DNA of 20,377 bases from Mycobacterium sp. (GTDB lineage Bacteria > Actinomycetota > Actinomycetes > Mycobacteriales > Mycobacteriaceae). This document shows positions 7,688 through 14,767 of this stretch, piece by piece. Position 1 is the stretch's first letter. The number at the start of each line of letters is the position of its first letter. Location: NCBI GenBank assembly GCA_025965815.1, contig JAOPWF010000134.1, positions 1 to 20,377 on the forward strand, written 5' to 3'. The translations under genes and the position numbers were made by a program. The notes beneath the pieces were generated by a model. It saw only the letters and a list, made by a program, of their open reading frames with translations, was not told where the DNA came from and did not search any database.

Positions 7688-8661
7688 TTCTTGGCTGCCA
7701 CCGTCTCAAGTTGACGCGCGACAGCGCGTTGCACCAGCTCTACCTTGAACGCGTTGTCCGACAACGGTTTCGCACCGTCGGCGGCCCGCGCTGCCGCGGA
7801 TCTCCAGAGTCCGTCGGTCGGAGCCCGTCCCTGCAGCGCCTGTTCCACCGCGGGTAGTCGCCACGGCACCGTCGCCACCCCGCCGACCGCTACCCGGGCG
7901 GCCCGGATCATGCCGGCACGGATATCGAGTGCCACCGCCGCCGAGGTCAGCGCGAACTCGAGCGACTGGCGGTCACGAACCTTGAGGTAACCCGAGCGTC
8001 GCATCTCCGGTCCCCTCGGAACCTCGACAGCGACGATGAGTTCACCAGCGCGCAGGTTGTGTTCTCGGTCAGGGCTGTCCCCCGGCTGCCGAAAGAACTC
8101 GGCAATGGGGATTCGGCGTTCGCCTGCCTCGTCCCGGGTGATGATCACCGCGTCCAACGCGACCAGCGCCACCGCGAGATCCGAGGGGTGGGTAGCCACA
8201 CAGTGCTCGCTCGCGCCGAGGATGGCGTGCCCGCGGTTGAGCCCGGCCATCGCCGAACATCCCGAACCCGGCTCTCGGCGGTTACAGGCAGCGGAGACGT
8301 CGCGGAAATAGAGGCATCGCGGCCGCTGCATCAGGTTGCCGCCGACGGACGCCATATTTCGCAGTTGGGCCGACGCACTGAGCTCCAAAGCCTCGGCGAT
8401 CACCGGGAATTGGTCGCGAACCCCCCGATGAGCGGCCAGCTCGGACATCCGTACCAGCGACCCGATTCGCAGCGTCGACGGCTGTAGGTCGATGAAGCGA
8501 TACGGCAGACCGTTGATGTCAACGATTTTGGTGGGCCGCTCCACGGTCTCGCGCATCAAATCGATCAGCGTGGTTCCCCCGGCGATGTAGCGGGCCCCCG
8601 CTCGGGCCGCGGCCAGTGCCGACTTCTCGTCGGCCGCCTTGGTGAAGCTGAATGGGAACAC
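7684..8661 (-). CDS. FAD-binding subunit with 4Fe-4S-type cysteines (PaoB-like)
   Basis: Medium subunit (325 aa) that passes electrons from the Mo site through FAD. The FAD-binding domain shows YIAGGTTLIDLM (25-36) and SVGGNLMQRPRC (105-116). Between and after these are four cysteines at 116, 126, 135 and 154, within RCLYFRDVSAACNRREPGSGC-type spacing. E. coli PaoB and the 4-hydroxybenzoyl-CoA reductase beta subunit use such an insertion to bind a 4Fe-4S cluster, so this enzyme probably has an extra cluster compared with ordinary xanthine dehydrogenases. The C-terminal CO dehydrogenase flavoprotein domain begins near YLKVRDRQSLEFAL. The start is a GTG six bases after the 2Fe-2S subunit stop; its stop overlaps the Mo subunit start. 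Confidence 0.92.
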   Translation of the reverse strand: MFPFSFTKAADEKSALAAARAGARYIAGGTTLIDLMRETVERPTKIVDINGLPYRFIDLQPSTLRIGSLVRMSELAAHRGVRDQFPVIAEALELSASAQLRNMASVGGNLMQRPRCLYFRDVSAACNRREPGSGCSAMAGLNRGHAILGASEHCVATHPSDLAVALVALDAVIITRDEAGERRIPIAEFFRQPGDSPDREHNLRAGELIVAVEVPRGPEMRRSGYLKVRDRQSLEFALTSAAVALDIRAGMIRAARVAVGGVATVPWRLPAVEQALQGRAPTDGLWRSAAARAADGAKPLSDNAFKVELVQRAVARQLETVAAKK

Positions 8662-8667
8662 GGCGGA

Positions 8668-9288
8668 TCAGTGGCCGTTCGCCGTCTTCGAAATGGCCGT
8701 CACGATGTTGGTGTACGCCCCACATCGACAGATGTTGCCGCTCATCCACTCTCGGATCTCGTCGGGCGATCCCGCGTGCCCCTCCGCTATGCAGCCAACG
8801 CCGGAGAGGATCTGTCCGGCCGTGCAGTAACCACACTGAAAGGCGTCTTCGTCGATGAAGGCCTGCTGGAGCGGATGCAGCCTGCCGTTAGGGGCCAGAC
8901 CTTCGATGGTGACGACCTCGGCGCCGTCATGCATGACCGCCAGCGTCAGACACGAATTCACCCGCTGCCCGTCCAACAGCACAGTGCACGCACCGCAGGC
9001 CCCCTGGTCGCACCCCTTTTTGGTGCCCGTCAGATCTGCCCGCTCCCGCAGCATGTCGAGCAGCGAGGTGCGGTTGTCGACGGTGATCTGTCGCTGCTCG
9101 CCGTTGATCCGCACCGCGATCGTGGCCGTCTCACTCTGGGTGGTCGCCGCGTCGTCGCAACCCGCCAGCAGTTGCGCTCCGGCGACCGCTCCGCCGACCG
9201 CGATCGAGGCACCGACGAACTTCCTCCGGTTCATCGACAGTGGGTAGTCAGGGTCATCGACCACCAACTCCCGATCGGCTTCAGCCAT
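8668..9288 (-). CDS. 2Fe-2S subunit with Tat signal and lipobox (PaoA-like)
   Basis: Small electron-transfer subunit (206 aa). The N-terminus has a twin-arginine motif NRRKFVG at 20-26, a hydrophobic stretch and LLAGC with Cys44, so it looks like a Tat-exported lipoprotein. The plant-type 2Fe-2S site has Cys93, Cys98, Cys101 and Cys113 (KKGCDQGACGACTVLLDG); the second cluster domain has Cys152, Cys155, Cys187 and Cys189 (FQCGYC and GNICRCGAY). This layout matches E. coli PaoA, which carries a Tat signal but to my knowledge no lipobox. The ATG at 9288 is chosen because GGGAGGGG lies seven bases upstream; a GTG at 9327 would add 13 unhelpful residues. It is the first gene of the operon, divergent from pepA. 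Confidence 0.93.
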   Translation of the reverse strand: MAEADRELVVDDPDYPLSMNRRKFVGASIAVGGAVAGAQLLAGCDDAATTQSETATIAVRINGEQRQITVDNRTSLLDMLRERADLTGTKKGCDQGACGACTVLLDGQRVNSCLTLAVMHDGAEVVTIEGLAPNGRLHPLQQAFIDEDAFQCGYCTAGQILSGVGCIAEGHAGSPDEIREWMSGNICRCGAYTNIVTAISKTANGH

Positions 9289-9295
9289 TGGCTTT

Positions 9296-9303
9296 CCCCT
9301 CCC
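9296..9303 (-). promoter_or_regulatory. Ribosome binding site of the 2Fe-2S subunit
   Basis: On the minus strand GGGAGGGG sits seven bases before the ATG at 9288, and inside the coding region if the GTG at 9327 were used. It therefore decides the start. Confidence 0.55.
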
Positions 9304-9353
9304 ACAACTGAAACTGCTGCGACGCACAGGCCCCGATTCACTTCGAAACCCAA

Positions 9354-9359
9354 TGTATA
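9354..9359 (-). promoter_or_regulatory. Candidate -10 box of the Pao-like operon
   Basis: The minus strand reads TATACA about 65 bases before the 2Fe-2S subunit start, in the 303-base divergent spacer 9289-9591. No clear -35 is seen 17 bases further up. Besides this box, the spacer holds a 7-bp inverted repeat at 9426-9444 and the pepA ribosome site; I see no gene in it. Confidence 0.3.
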
Positions 9360-9425
9360 GATCGGGCCGGCTCCTCGCCCCGATGAGCGTCTCCGCAGCT
9401 CAGCGACCTGGACACGAGCTGTGAA

Positions 9426-9444
9426 ACGGCTGTCAGTCAGCCGT
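9426..9444. repeat. 7-bp inverted repeat in the divergent spacer
   Basis: ACGGCTG and CAGCCGT flank the 5-base loop TCAGT. It lies between the pepA start and the candidate promoter of the Pao-like operon, so it could be an operator or an untranslated-region hairpin. Chance occurrence in GC-rich DNA is possible. Confidence 0.35.
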
Positions 9445-9577
9445 CGTGCACCAACGGCAGAGCCTGTGCCCTGCGGTGGCGCACGATTTGGCGGGGTCAC
9501 GCCGCTGAGCACCATGTTTCGCACATGCCGCCGCCGGGAACCGGCAAAGAGGAAGATTGAGCACTGAAAACCTGAGC

Positions 9578-9583
9578 GAGGAG
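9578..9583 (+). promoter_or_regulatory. Ribosome binding site of pepA
   Basis: GAGGAG lies eight bases before the ATG at 9592. The GTG at 9583 overlaps this element, so it is unlikely to be the start. Confidence 0.5.
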
Positions 9584-9591
9584 TGGACGAC

Positions 9592-10716
9592 ATGGGCGCA
9601 CTGCAGCAACATCGCCGGGCTCCGCGGTGGTCCCTTGGGTTGCTGGCCATCGCGGCCGTGCTGGGGCTCGCGCTGGGCTCGGTTCCACCGGCGCAGGCAT
9701 CGCCGGTCGATCTCATCGCCCCGAGCCTCAGTCCGTCGGCATCCGGACTTGATCTGCTTCGCGAGGCACCGGCTGACCCGGTCGACCCGTCGGCGACGCT
9801 GGCTCAGGTCGCGCCGACCATCGTTGACATCAACACAACGCTGAACTATCAGAGCGCGCAGGGTGCGGGAACGGGCATCGTGCTCAACCCCACCGGCGAG
9901 GTGCTGACCAACAACCATGTCATCGAAGGCGCCACCAGCATCACCGCGACAAGCATCGGCAACGGACACAGCTACCCGGTGGACGTGATTGGCTACGACC
10001 GCAGCCATGACATCGCCCTCGTGCAACTCAGGGGCGCGACCGACCTCATCCCCGCCGCGCTGGGCGACTCGTCGAGGGTGGCGATAGGTGATCCCATCGT
10101 CGCGATCGGCAACGCCGGCGGAGTGGGTGGTGCACCGACCCCGGCGCCGGGCAAGGTCACCGCGTTGAACCAGCGGGTCACTGCCACGGACGAGGTCAGC
10201 GGGGATCTTCGCTCGGTGGACGGTTTGATCCAGGTTGCCGCCGACATTCGCCCGGGTGACTCCGGTGGGCCATTGGTGAACGGTGGTGGCCAGGTGATCG
10301 GGGTCAACACCGCGGCCTCCGACGGGTATCAGATGGGAACCCGTGTCGGGCAGGGCTTCGCGATCCCGATCGGAACGGCTCTGGACATCGCCGCACAGAT
10401 CCGGTCCGGTGCGCCGTCGGGCTCGGTACACATCGGCGATACAGCCTTTCTCGGCGTCGGCATCACCAACGACGACCGCACAGGTTCGGGGGCCCGGATC
10501 AGCCAGGTGCTACGGGGCACTCCTGCGGAGCAAATTGGTTTAGCGCCCGGAGATTTGATCGTTTCGGTGGACGGTACCAATGTGGATTCACCAACAACGC
10601 TGACCAATTTGTTCGACCATCGTCACCCCGGCGACAACATCAGACTCGGATGGGTCGATCGGGCCGGGCGCCCACACGACGCCCCTGTGACCCTGGCAGT
10701 CGGGCCAGTCGGCTGA
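9592..10716 (+). CDS. pepA: Exported trypsin-like serine protease with PDZ domain (PepA/Mtb32A-like)
   Basis: Secreted or cell-wall protease (374 aa). A signal peptide covers residues 1-36 or so (Arg-rich start, then LLAIAAVLGLALGSV and a cut near AQA-SP). The chymotrypsin-fold domain carries the triad His109 (LTNNHVIEG), Asp140 (RSHDIALVQL) and Ser224 (RPGDSGGPLVNG). A PDZ domain covers about 283-370, with FLGVGI and GLAPGDLIVSVDG. Order, length and many blocks, such as DPSATLAQVAPTIVDINT and GQGFAIPIG, match mycobacterial PepA (Rv0125, antigen Mtb32A). The start follows the ribosome site. It stands alone on the plus strand; the next gene is 277 bases away. Its natural substrates are not known from sequence. 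Confidence 0.93.
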   Translation: MGALQQHRRAPRWSLGLLAIAAVLGLALGSVPPAQASPVDLIAPSLSPSASGLDLLREAPADPVDPSATLAQVAPTIVDINTTLNYQSAQGAGTGIVLNPTGEVLTNNHVIEGATSITATSIGNGHSYPVDVIGYDRSHDIALVQLRGATDLIPAALGDSSRVAIGDPIVAIGNAGGVGGAPTPAPGKVTALNQRVTATDEVSGDLRSVDGLIQVAADIRPGDSGGPLVNGGGQVIGVNTAASDGYQMGTRVGQGFAIPIGTALDIAAQIRSGAPSGSVHIGDTAFLGVGITNDDRTGSGARISQVLRGTPAEQIGLAPGDLIVSVDGTNVDSPTTLTNLFDHRHPGDNIRLGWVDRAGRPHDAPVTLAVGPVG

Positions 10717-10993
10717 GCTGGAGCGTTCAGTTCAAAGGCGGACAACTGTAACGCTTTTGATCGAAGTTGTGGACGGCCGATATTCCGTTGACAATGATGT
10801 ACTCGACATCGGAATCCCAGGCGGTCCCAGGTTTGATCCACGGCGACCGGCTGTCCAGGGGGTGGTGTTGTGCTGCAACGCTGTTTCCGTTCCGCGTGGA
10901 CTGGGCGAAGTCACAGCCGAGGAAGGATGGCCCGCGCTTTCTGTGCGAATCATGGTGGCGGGTGCGCAGTAGCAGGTGGTTAGCCTGGTGATC
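10717..10993. other. Intergenic region without a recognisable gene
   Basis: 277 bases between pepA and the chorismate mutase gene. I find no convincing coding frame on either strand. It holds a TTGACA at about 10788-10793 with no matching -10 after it, a short hairpin GATGT-ACTCG-ACATC, and TCCCAGG twice, three bases apart, followed by TTTGATCC. These resemble a worn-down tRNA T-arm on the plus strand but do not fold into one by eye. Confidence 0.4.
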
Positions 10994-11560
10994 ATGATGA
11001 GGGCGAACATGGGACTCACCGTCTTGGCCACGCTCGCGATGACCATCGCCGTTGCGGCGCCCCCGGCTTACGCAGACGACCCCAACCCGCTGTTCGACCT
11101 GGTGGACGCGGCGGCACAACGGTTGCAGACCGCGGACCCGGTGGCGGCGTACAAGTGGGTGAACGGCACCCCGATCGAGGATCCCCCACGGGTTCGGCAG
11201 GTGCTGGCCGCGGTGACCGCGTACGCGACCACCAATCGGATCGCGCCCGACTACGTCACCGCCGCCTTCAACGACCAGATCAACGCGACAGACGCGATGG
11301 AATACAGCCGGTTCACACAGTGGAAACTCGACCCGGCCAGTGCGCCTACCGCACCGCCGGAGCTCACGGCCTCCCGCGCCGCCATCGACGGGTTCAACCA
11401 TGCGATGGTGGCTCAGATGGCGCTCCAGTGGGGGCTGTTGCACTCGGCCGCCTGCCCCACCAGCCTCGAAGGCGCCAGGAACGCTGTGATTGGTACACGG
11501 CAACTCGACACCCTCTACCAGCAGGCACTTTCCTTCGCTACGCGGTCGTATTGCCGATAG
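10994..11560 (+). CDS. aroQ: Secreted chorismate mutase, AroQ-gamma type
   Basis: Exported all-helical chorismate mutase (188 aa) converting chorismate to prephenate outside the cytoplasm, like Rv1885c (*MtCM). A signal peptide ends near AYA-DD (residue 27). Residues aligning with known active-site positions of *MtCM are present: Arg43, Lys54 (AYKW), Arg66 (IEDPPRV), Thr99, Glu103 (MEYSRF) and Arg128 (TASRAAID). From memory of *MtCM, the position of its Gln76 is Val70 here. Two cysteines (AACPT and the C-terminal SYC) can form the family disulfide. The start is uncertain: ATGs at 10994, 10997 and 11009 and a GTG at 10976 are all in frame; 10994 keeps an Arg in the signal n-region. The 3' end overlaps the converging oxidoreductase gene by 23 bases. 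Confidence 0.9.
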   Translation: MMRANMGLTVLATLAMTIAVAAPPAYADDPNPLFDLVDAAAQRLQTADPVAAYKWVNGTPIEDPPRVRQVLAAVTAYATTNRIAPDYVTAAFNDQINATDAMEYSRFTQWKLDPASAPTAPPELTASRAAIDGFNHAMVAQMALQWGLLHSAACPTSLEGARNAVIGTRQLDTLYQQALSFATRSYCR

Positions 11561-13043
11561 CGAGTCCCTCGCTGTGCTCCGAATCCCGGTAGGCCTCCAG
11601 CAATCGCAGCCATACCTCGCTAATGGTCGGAAAGCACGGAACGGCGTGCCAGAGCCGATGGATCGGAACCTGACCCGCGACGGCGATCGTCGCGGAGTGC
11701 AGTAGCTCAGCGATGCCCGGACCGACGCAAGTGACTCCCAGCAGATAGTCGTGGTCCAGGTCGACGACCATCCGCGCGTGGCCTTGGTAGCCGTCGGCGT
11801 AGAGCCTCGCCCCCGACACCACCTCGCCGACCTCGACATCGACCGCCCGCACCCGGTGTCCGGCTTGTTCGGCCTGTTCTGCGGACAGGCCCACTGCGGC
11901 CGCCTCCGGGTCGCAGAACAGAACCTGGGGCACCGCGTGGGCGTCGGCGGTGGTCACATGGGCACCCCAGGGCGCGGTGTCCAACGGCTTCCCCGCAGCG
12001 CGGGCGGCGATCACCGTGCCGGCAATTCGGGCCTGATACTTGCCCTGGTGCGTCAGCAGGGCCCGGTGGATGACATCGCCCGCCGCATACAACCAGCCGT
12101 GGGCAACGCCGCGCACCTGACACGTGTCGTCCACGTCCAGCCACGAACCTGGGGTGAGGCCCACCGTGTCCAGACCGATGTCGTCGGTGAGCGGCTCCCG
12201 TCCAGTGGCGAACAGCACCTCGTCAACTTCCAGATCCTTGTCATCGAGCACCAGGGTCACTGGCCCGGCGCTGTCCGGGCGGCGCAGCTCTTTGACTGAG
12301 ACGCCAACGCGCACATCGACTCCGGCCGCGGTCAGATTGCCGGCCACCAGGTCGCCGACGAAGGACTCCATCCGGGACAACAGGCCCTTGCCGCGGGCCA
12401 GCAGCGTCACGGAGGCGCCGAGGCCCTGCCACGCTGTGGCCATCTCCACGCCGACCGGGCCGCCCCCGACGATGGCGAGCCGGTCCGGCACCGAGCTCGC
12501 TTCGCTCGCTTGTCGGTTGGTCCACGGCCGTGCCTCGGCGATGCCCGGCAGATCCGGAACTGCGGCACGGCTGCCGGTGCAGACCGCCACCGCATGGCGA
12601 GCGACGAGAACTCGCACGCCATCTTTGGTGGCGACCGCGACCCGTCGCGGGCCGTCCAGCCGAGCGTGACCGCGGATCAGATTGGCACCGATCCCGCTCA
12701 CCCATTCGACCTGGACCCGGTCGTCCCAGTTGCTCACATAGCGATCGCGGCGTCGAAAAACCGCGGACGAGCTGACCGCTCCGCGGACGGCTTCTTTTGC
12801 GCCGTCGACACGCTCGGCATCGGCCACCGCGACAACCGGCCGCAGAAATGCCTTGCTCGGGACACACGCCCAGTAGGAGCATTCGCCGCCGACCAGGTCC
12901 CTCTCGACCACCGCGACGCTCAACCCGCCGGCCCTGGCCCGTTCGGCGACGTTCTCACCGACGGGCCCGGCGCCCATGACGACGACATCGTAGATGCTGT
13001 CCCGCTGCTCGCCTGCTGGCTCACTCCGCTCCGGTGTACCCAC
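11538..13043 (-). CDS. NAD(P)/FAD-dependent disulfide oxidoreductase, substrate unknown
   Basis: Cytoplasmic flavoprotein (501 aa) of the class I pyridine nucleotide-disulfide family. The FAD-binding motif VVVMGAGPVGENVAE is at about 20-34, and the redox-active pair Cys55/Cys60 sits in GGECSYWACVPSKAF. The NAD(P) fold shows LAIVGGGPVGVEMAT, a second FAD contact is LYAAGDVIH, and the C-terminal dimer domain has His466 and Glu476 (WHAVPCFPTISE), the usual proton-relay pair. It lacks the C-terminal Cys-Cys and the N-terminal metal domain of mercuric reductase, and its disulfide motif differs from mycothione and lipoamide enzymes, so its partner is unknown. GTG start, with GGAAGG ten bases upstream. 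The gene 160 bases upstream on the same strand encodes an unrelated small exported protein. Confidence 0.88.
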   Translation of the reverse strand: MGTPERSEPAGEQRDSIYDVVVMGAGPVGENVAERARAGGLSVAVVERDLVGGECSYWACVPSKAFLRPVVAVADAERVDGAKEAVRGAVSSSAVFRRRDRYVSNWDDRVQVEWVSGIGANLIRGHARLDGPRRVAVATKDGVRVLVARHAVAVCTGSRAAVPDLPGIAEARPWTNRQASEASSVPDRLAIVGGGPVGVEMATAWQGLGASVTLLARGKGLLSRMESFVGDLVAGNLTAAGVDVRVGVSVKELRRPDSAGPVTLVLDDKDLEVDEVLFATGREPLTDDIGLDTVGLTPGSWLDVDDTCQVRGVAHGWLYAAGDVIHRALLTHQGKYQARIAGTVIAARAAGKPLDTAPWGAHVTTADAHAVPQVLFCDPEAAAVGLSAEQAEQAGHRVRAVDVEVGEVVSGARLYADGYQGHARMVVDLDHDYLLGVTCVGPGIAELLHSATIAVAGQVPIHRLWHAVPCFPTISEVWLRLLEAYRDSEHSEGLAIGNTTA

Positions 13044-13202
13044 GGTCAGCGTTCCTTCCCGCTACGTCGGCGTCGGTGCGGCCGCACAGGCGCCGGGCTG
13101 CAGGAGTACCCGATTTTTCTCGGTAACCGGCCGGTGGCTAGCTGTGCTGACCGACAACGACCGCTGAGCTTGCTCGACGGCCGGGCATTGGGGCGTGCTG
13201 TA

Positions 13203-13466
13203 TCAAGAAGGCAGGTCCACGCCGCCGGCCGGGTCCCTGAACGGGGCCCCCAGCACGTATGGGACGTAGGGATTGACGCCGGATGGCACTAGAGGATCGG
13301 GTCCACTCCCGAACGGCGTCGGTGCCGGTGCAGGCGCCGGTGCAGGCGCAGCGACCTTGACCGGCGTGGTGCCGGTATCGGCGAGGGCGACGGGCGCGAG
13401 GCCGATCGCCCCACTGACCGCGGCTGCGGCCAACCACGGTGCGATGTACTTGATCGTTGTCTTCAT
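13203..13466 (-). CDS. Small exported Pro/Ala-rich protein
   Basis: Hypothetical secreted protein (87 aa from ATG 13466). Residues 1-30 form a clear signal peptide (MKTTIKYIAPWLAAAAVSGA, then cutting near VALA-DT). The mature part has a Pro-Ala run (APAPAPAPAPTP), followed by GSGPDPLVPSGVNPYVPYVL and a short tail. Mature proteins of this type, with DPLVPxGxNPxVPY, occur in mycobacteria and have no known role. The in-frame start at 13559 would add 31 residues ahead of the signal peptide and is rejected. A weak AGGA lies 12 bases before the ATG. Confidence 0.75.
   Translation of the reverse strand: MKTTIKYIAPWLAAAAVSGAIGLAPVALADTGTTPVKVAAPAPAPAPAPTPFGSGPDPLVPSGVNPYVPYVLGAPFRDPAGGVDLPS
13321..13350 (-). 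repeat. Short tandem repeat encoding the Pro-Ala run
   Basis: Two and a half 12-base units (GGTGCCGGTGCA, GGCGCCGGTGCA, then GGCGCA on the plus strand) make up the Pro-Ala stretch of the small exported protein. Slippage here could vary the number of Pro-Ala pairs between strains without breaking the frame only in multiples of three bases. Confidence 0.6.
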
Positions 13467-13643
13467 GGATGGCTGTTTCCTGTTCGCTGGATCGCCGTAT
13501 TCGGCTATCCCTCGATCATTGCGCCCCAGCAAACGGGTGTCGCCACCGCTGACACCCATTCAACCCTGCCGCTAGCTGGAATTTGCGGTCGCCCTCGCCC
13601 TAGTGGGTCTGAGAGCCCGGCGCAGATCGAATTGTCCGAACAG

Positions 13644-13922
13644 CTACCCCTCGTCGTCGGGTTTGCTGTCGGCGTCCGGAGCGTCCTCGTTGTCCTTGCT
13701 CTGATCGATCGCGTTGCCATCGTCGTCCAGCCAGTCGTTGATGGCGGTACCCGACACAGTTCCGTCGGATCCGGGCAGCGTGACGGTGGGGCGATCCTCG
13801 TCATAGACCTTGGCCATTTCCTTGGCCTTTTCGACATGCTCGTCGCTGGGTTCCGGAATGTCGGTCGCCTGCCCTGCGTACTCCTGGTCAGAGCTTTCTT
13901 CCTGGGTGTCTTCTGTGCTCAC
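13644..13922 (-). CDS. Small acidic hypothetical protein
   Basis: Unrecognised protein of 92 aa from GTG 13922. It is very acidic at both ends (STEDTQEESSDQEYAGQ near the start and KDNEDAPDADSKPDDEG at the end). The middle has EPSDEHVEKAKEMAKVYDED, an amphipathic helix, then PTVTLPGSDGTVSGTAINDW, which looks like a short beta hairpin with a glycine turn. I see no signal peptide or membrane segment. The start is chosen because AGGACGGA sits eight bases upstream; a GTG at 13967 would add 15 basic residues unlike the rest. A SigF-like promoter is suggested about 50 bases upstream. The reading frame is convincing by codon use; the function is unknown. Confidence 0.7.
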   Translation of the reverse strand: MSTEDTQEESSDQEYAGQATDIPEPSDEHVEKAKEMAKVYDEDRPTVTLPGSDGTVSGTAINDWLDDDGNAIDQSKDNEDAPDADSKPDDEG

Positions 13923-13930
13923 AGTGCGCG

Positions 13931-13938
13931 TCCGTCCT
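13931..13938 (-). promoter_or_regulatory. Ribosome binding site of the small acidic protein
   Basis: AGGACGGA on the minus strand, eight bases before GTG 13922, decides between the two possible starts. Confidence 0.4.
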
Positions 13939-13973
13939 ACTCGGGTTGTGTCGTTCGCGGCGCTCACCTAGGA

Positions 13974-13999
13974 CTGCCCGAAAGTGTGACGTACCAAAC
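13974..13999 (-). promoter_or_regulatory. Candidate SigF-like promoter
   Basis: On the minus strand GTTT (13999-13996) is followed, 16 bases later, by GGGCAG (13979-13974). The mycobacterial SigF consensus is GTTT-N15-17-GGGTAT, so the -35 matches fully and the -10 at four of six. Start of transcription would be near 13966, about 45 bases before the acidic protein. Confidence 0.3.
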
Positions 14000-14045
14000 A
14001 GGCGCCACCGTCGCCACGCTGTCAGCCCTGTCAAAGTGGCTGTAT

Positions 14046-14058
14046 CGGAACAGTTCCG
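14046..14058. repeat. Short palindrome CGGAAC-A-GTTCCG
   Basis: Perfect 6-bp arms around one base, in the 180-base spacer between the DUF1931 gene and the acidic protein gene. It lies about 50 bases upstream of the SigF-like promoter and could be a regulator site. There is no direct evidence of function. Confidence 0.35.
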
Positions 14059-14102
14059 GTTCACCGTCAAGGAAGCCGGGCCCTGATGCCGTCGGGACTC
14101 CC

Positions 14103-14555
14103 CTACATCACCAATCTGAACACGGTGAACGCCCGGTCCCAATGCTCGGTCGTCGGATTGACCAAGTCCGGATCGGTCACCCGAAACGACCTGGCCAGAG
14201 CGACACTGAGCCCGCCGAACACCTCCGGAAGCATCTGCTCGGTGGCCTCCGAGAACGTGACGTCCTCTGGTGGTACTCGCATCTCCTGGCGCAGCAGCTC
14301 GCGGATCTCCGCGGCCTCCTCCAGCTTGTCGAACTCACGCATCCGCTCCTGAAGGCCCTTGGTGATCGGCAGGTCCTGCGGCGCGATCACATCCCGTCCG
14401 TTCCACTTCGCCGAGTTGCGTCCGGCGATGGCAATGGCGTCGAGTTGCTCGTCGACGAAGCCGCGATAACGCCGCACGTCATTCTTGTCGATGTCGATGC
14501 TCGCGACTGAGCGGAAGAACCGTTCGAACACTGGAATGCCTGATGGTTGGGTCAT
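14103..14555 (-). CDS. DUF1931 histone-fold protein
   Basis: Protein of 150 aa that I recognise as DUF1931, a bacterial family whose solved members (from Aquifex and Thermus) show two histone-like folds in one chain. Here the first fold would cover about residues 6-75: FERFFRSVASIDIDKND, a long central helix (YRGFVDEQLDAIAIAGRN) and VIAPQDLPITKGLQE, the typical short-helix/strand/short-helix end. The second covers about 76-150. There is no signal peptide. GGGAGGT lies six bases before the ATG, a strong ribosome site. DNA binding has not been shown for most family members, so a nucleoid role is a hypothesis. It diverges from the mpt53-ccdA operon. Confidence 0.85.
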   Translation of the reverse strand: MTQPSGIPVFERFFRSVASIDIDKNDVRRYRGFVDEQLDAIAIAGRNSAKWNGRDVIAPQDLPITKGLQERMREFDKLEEAAEIRELLRQEMRVPPEDVTFSEATEQMLPEVFGGLSVALARSFRVTDPDLVNPTTEHWDRAFTVFRLVM

Positions 14556-14767
14556 GCCGTTACCTCCCGGTCGTCGGAGTAATCACGGCCGGCCCGGCCG
14601 AGCGGACAACTAACCGTGGCAGTTCGCCCGCACCACCGAACCGGACCCAGAGGCGCAATCTGCGCGGACCTATTCGGCCCATCAGGCTGACGAAGTAATG
14701 ACATTCCCCCGCCACGGGTGTGATCCACGACACAAGGCGGCGTAGCTTGACCGTAGGAGGTACAGCG

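Noticed and set aside
10781..10865. Possible tRNA gene on the plus strand
   Set aside because: The T-arm-like string does not pair with its flanks and no anticodon or acceptor stem can be drawn by eye.
11538..13043. Mercuric reductase
   Set aside because: There is no heavy-metal-associated N-terminal domain and no C-terminal vicinal cysteines; only the shared fold is present.
13321..13350. CRISPR-like or phage repeat
   Set aside because: Only two and a half in-frame 12-base units coding for Pro-Ala; no spacers.
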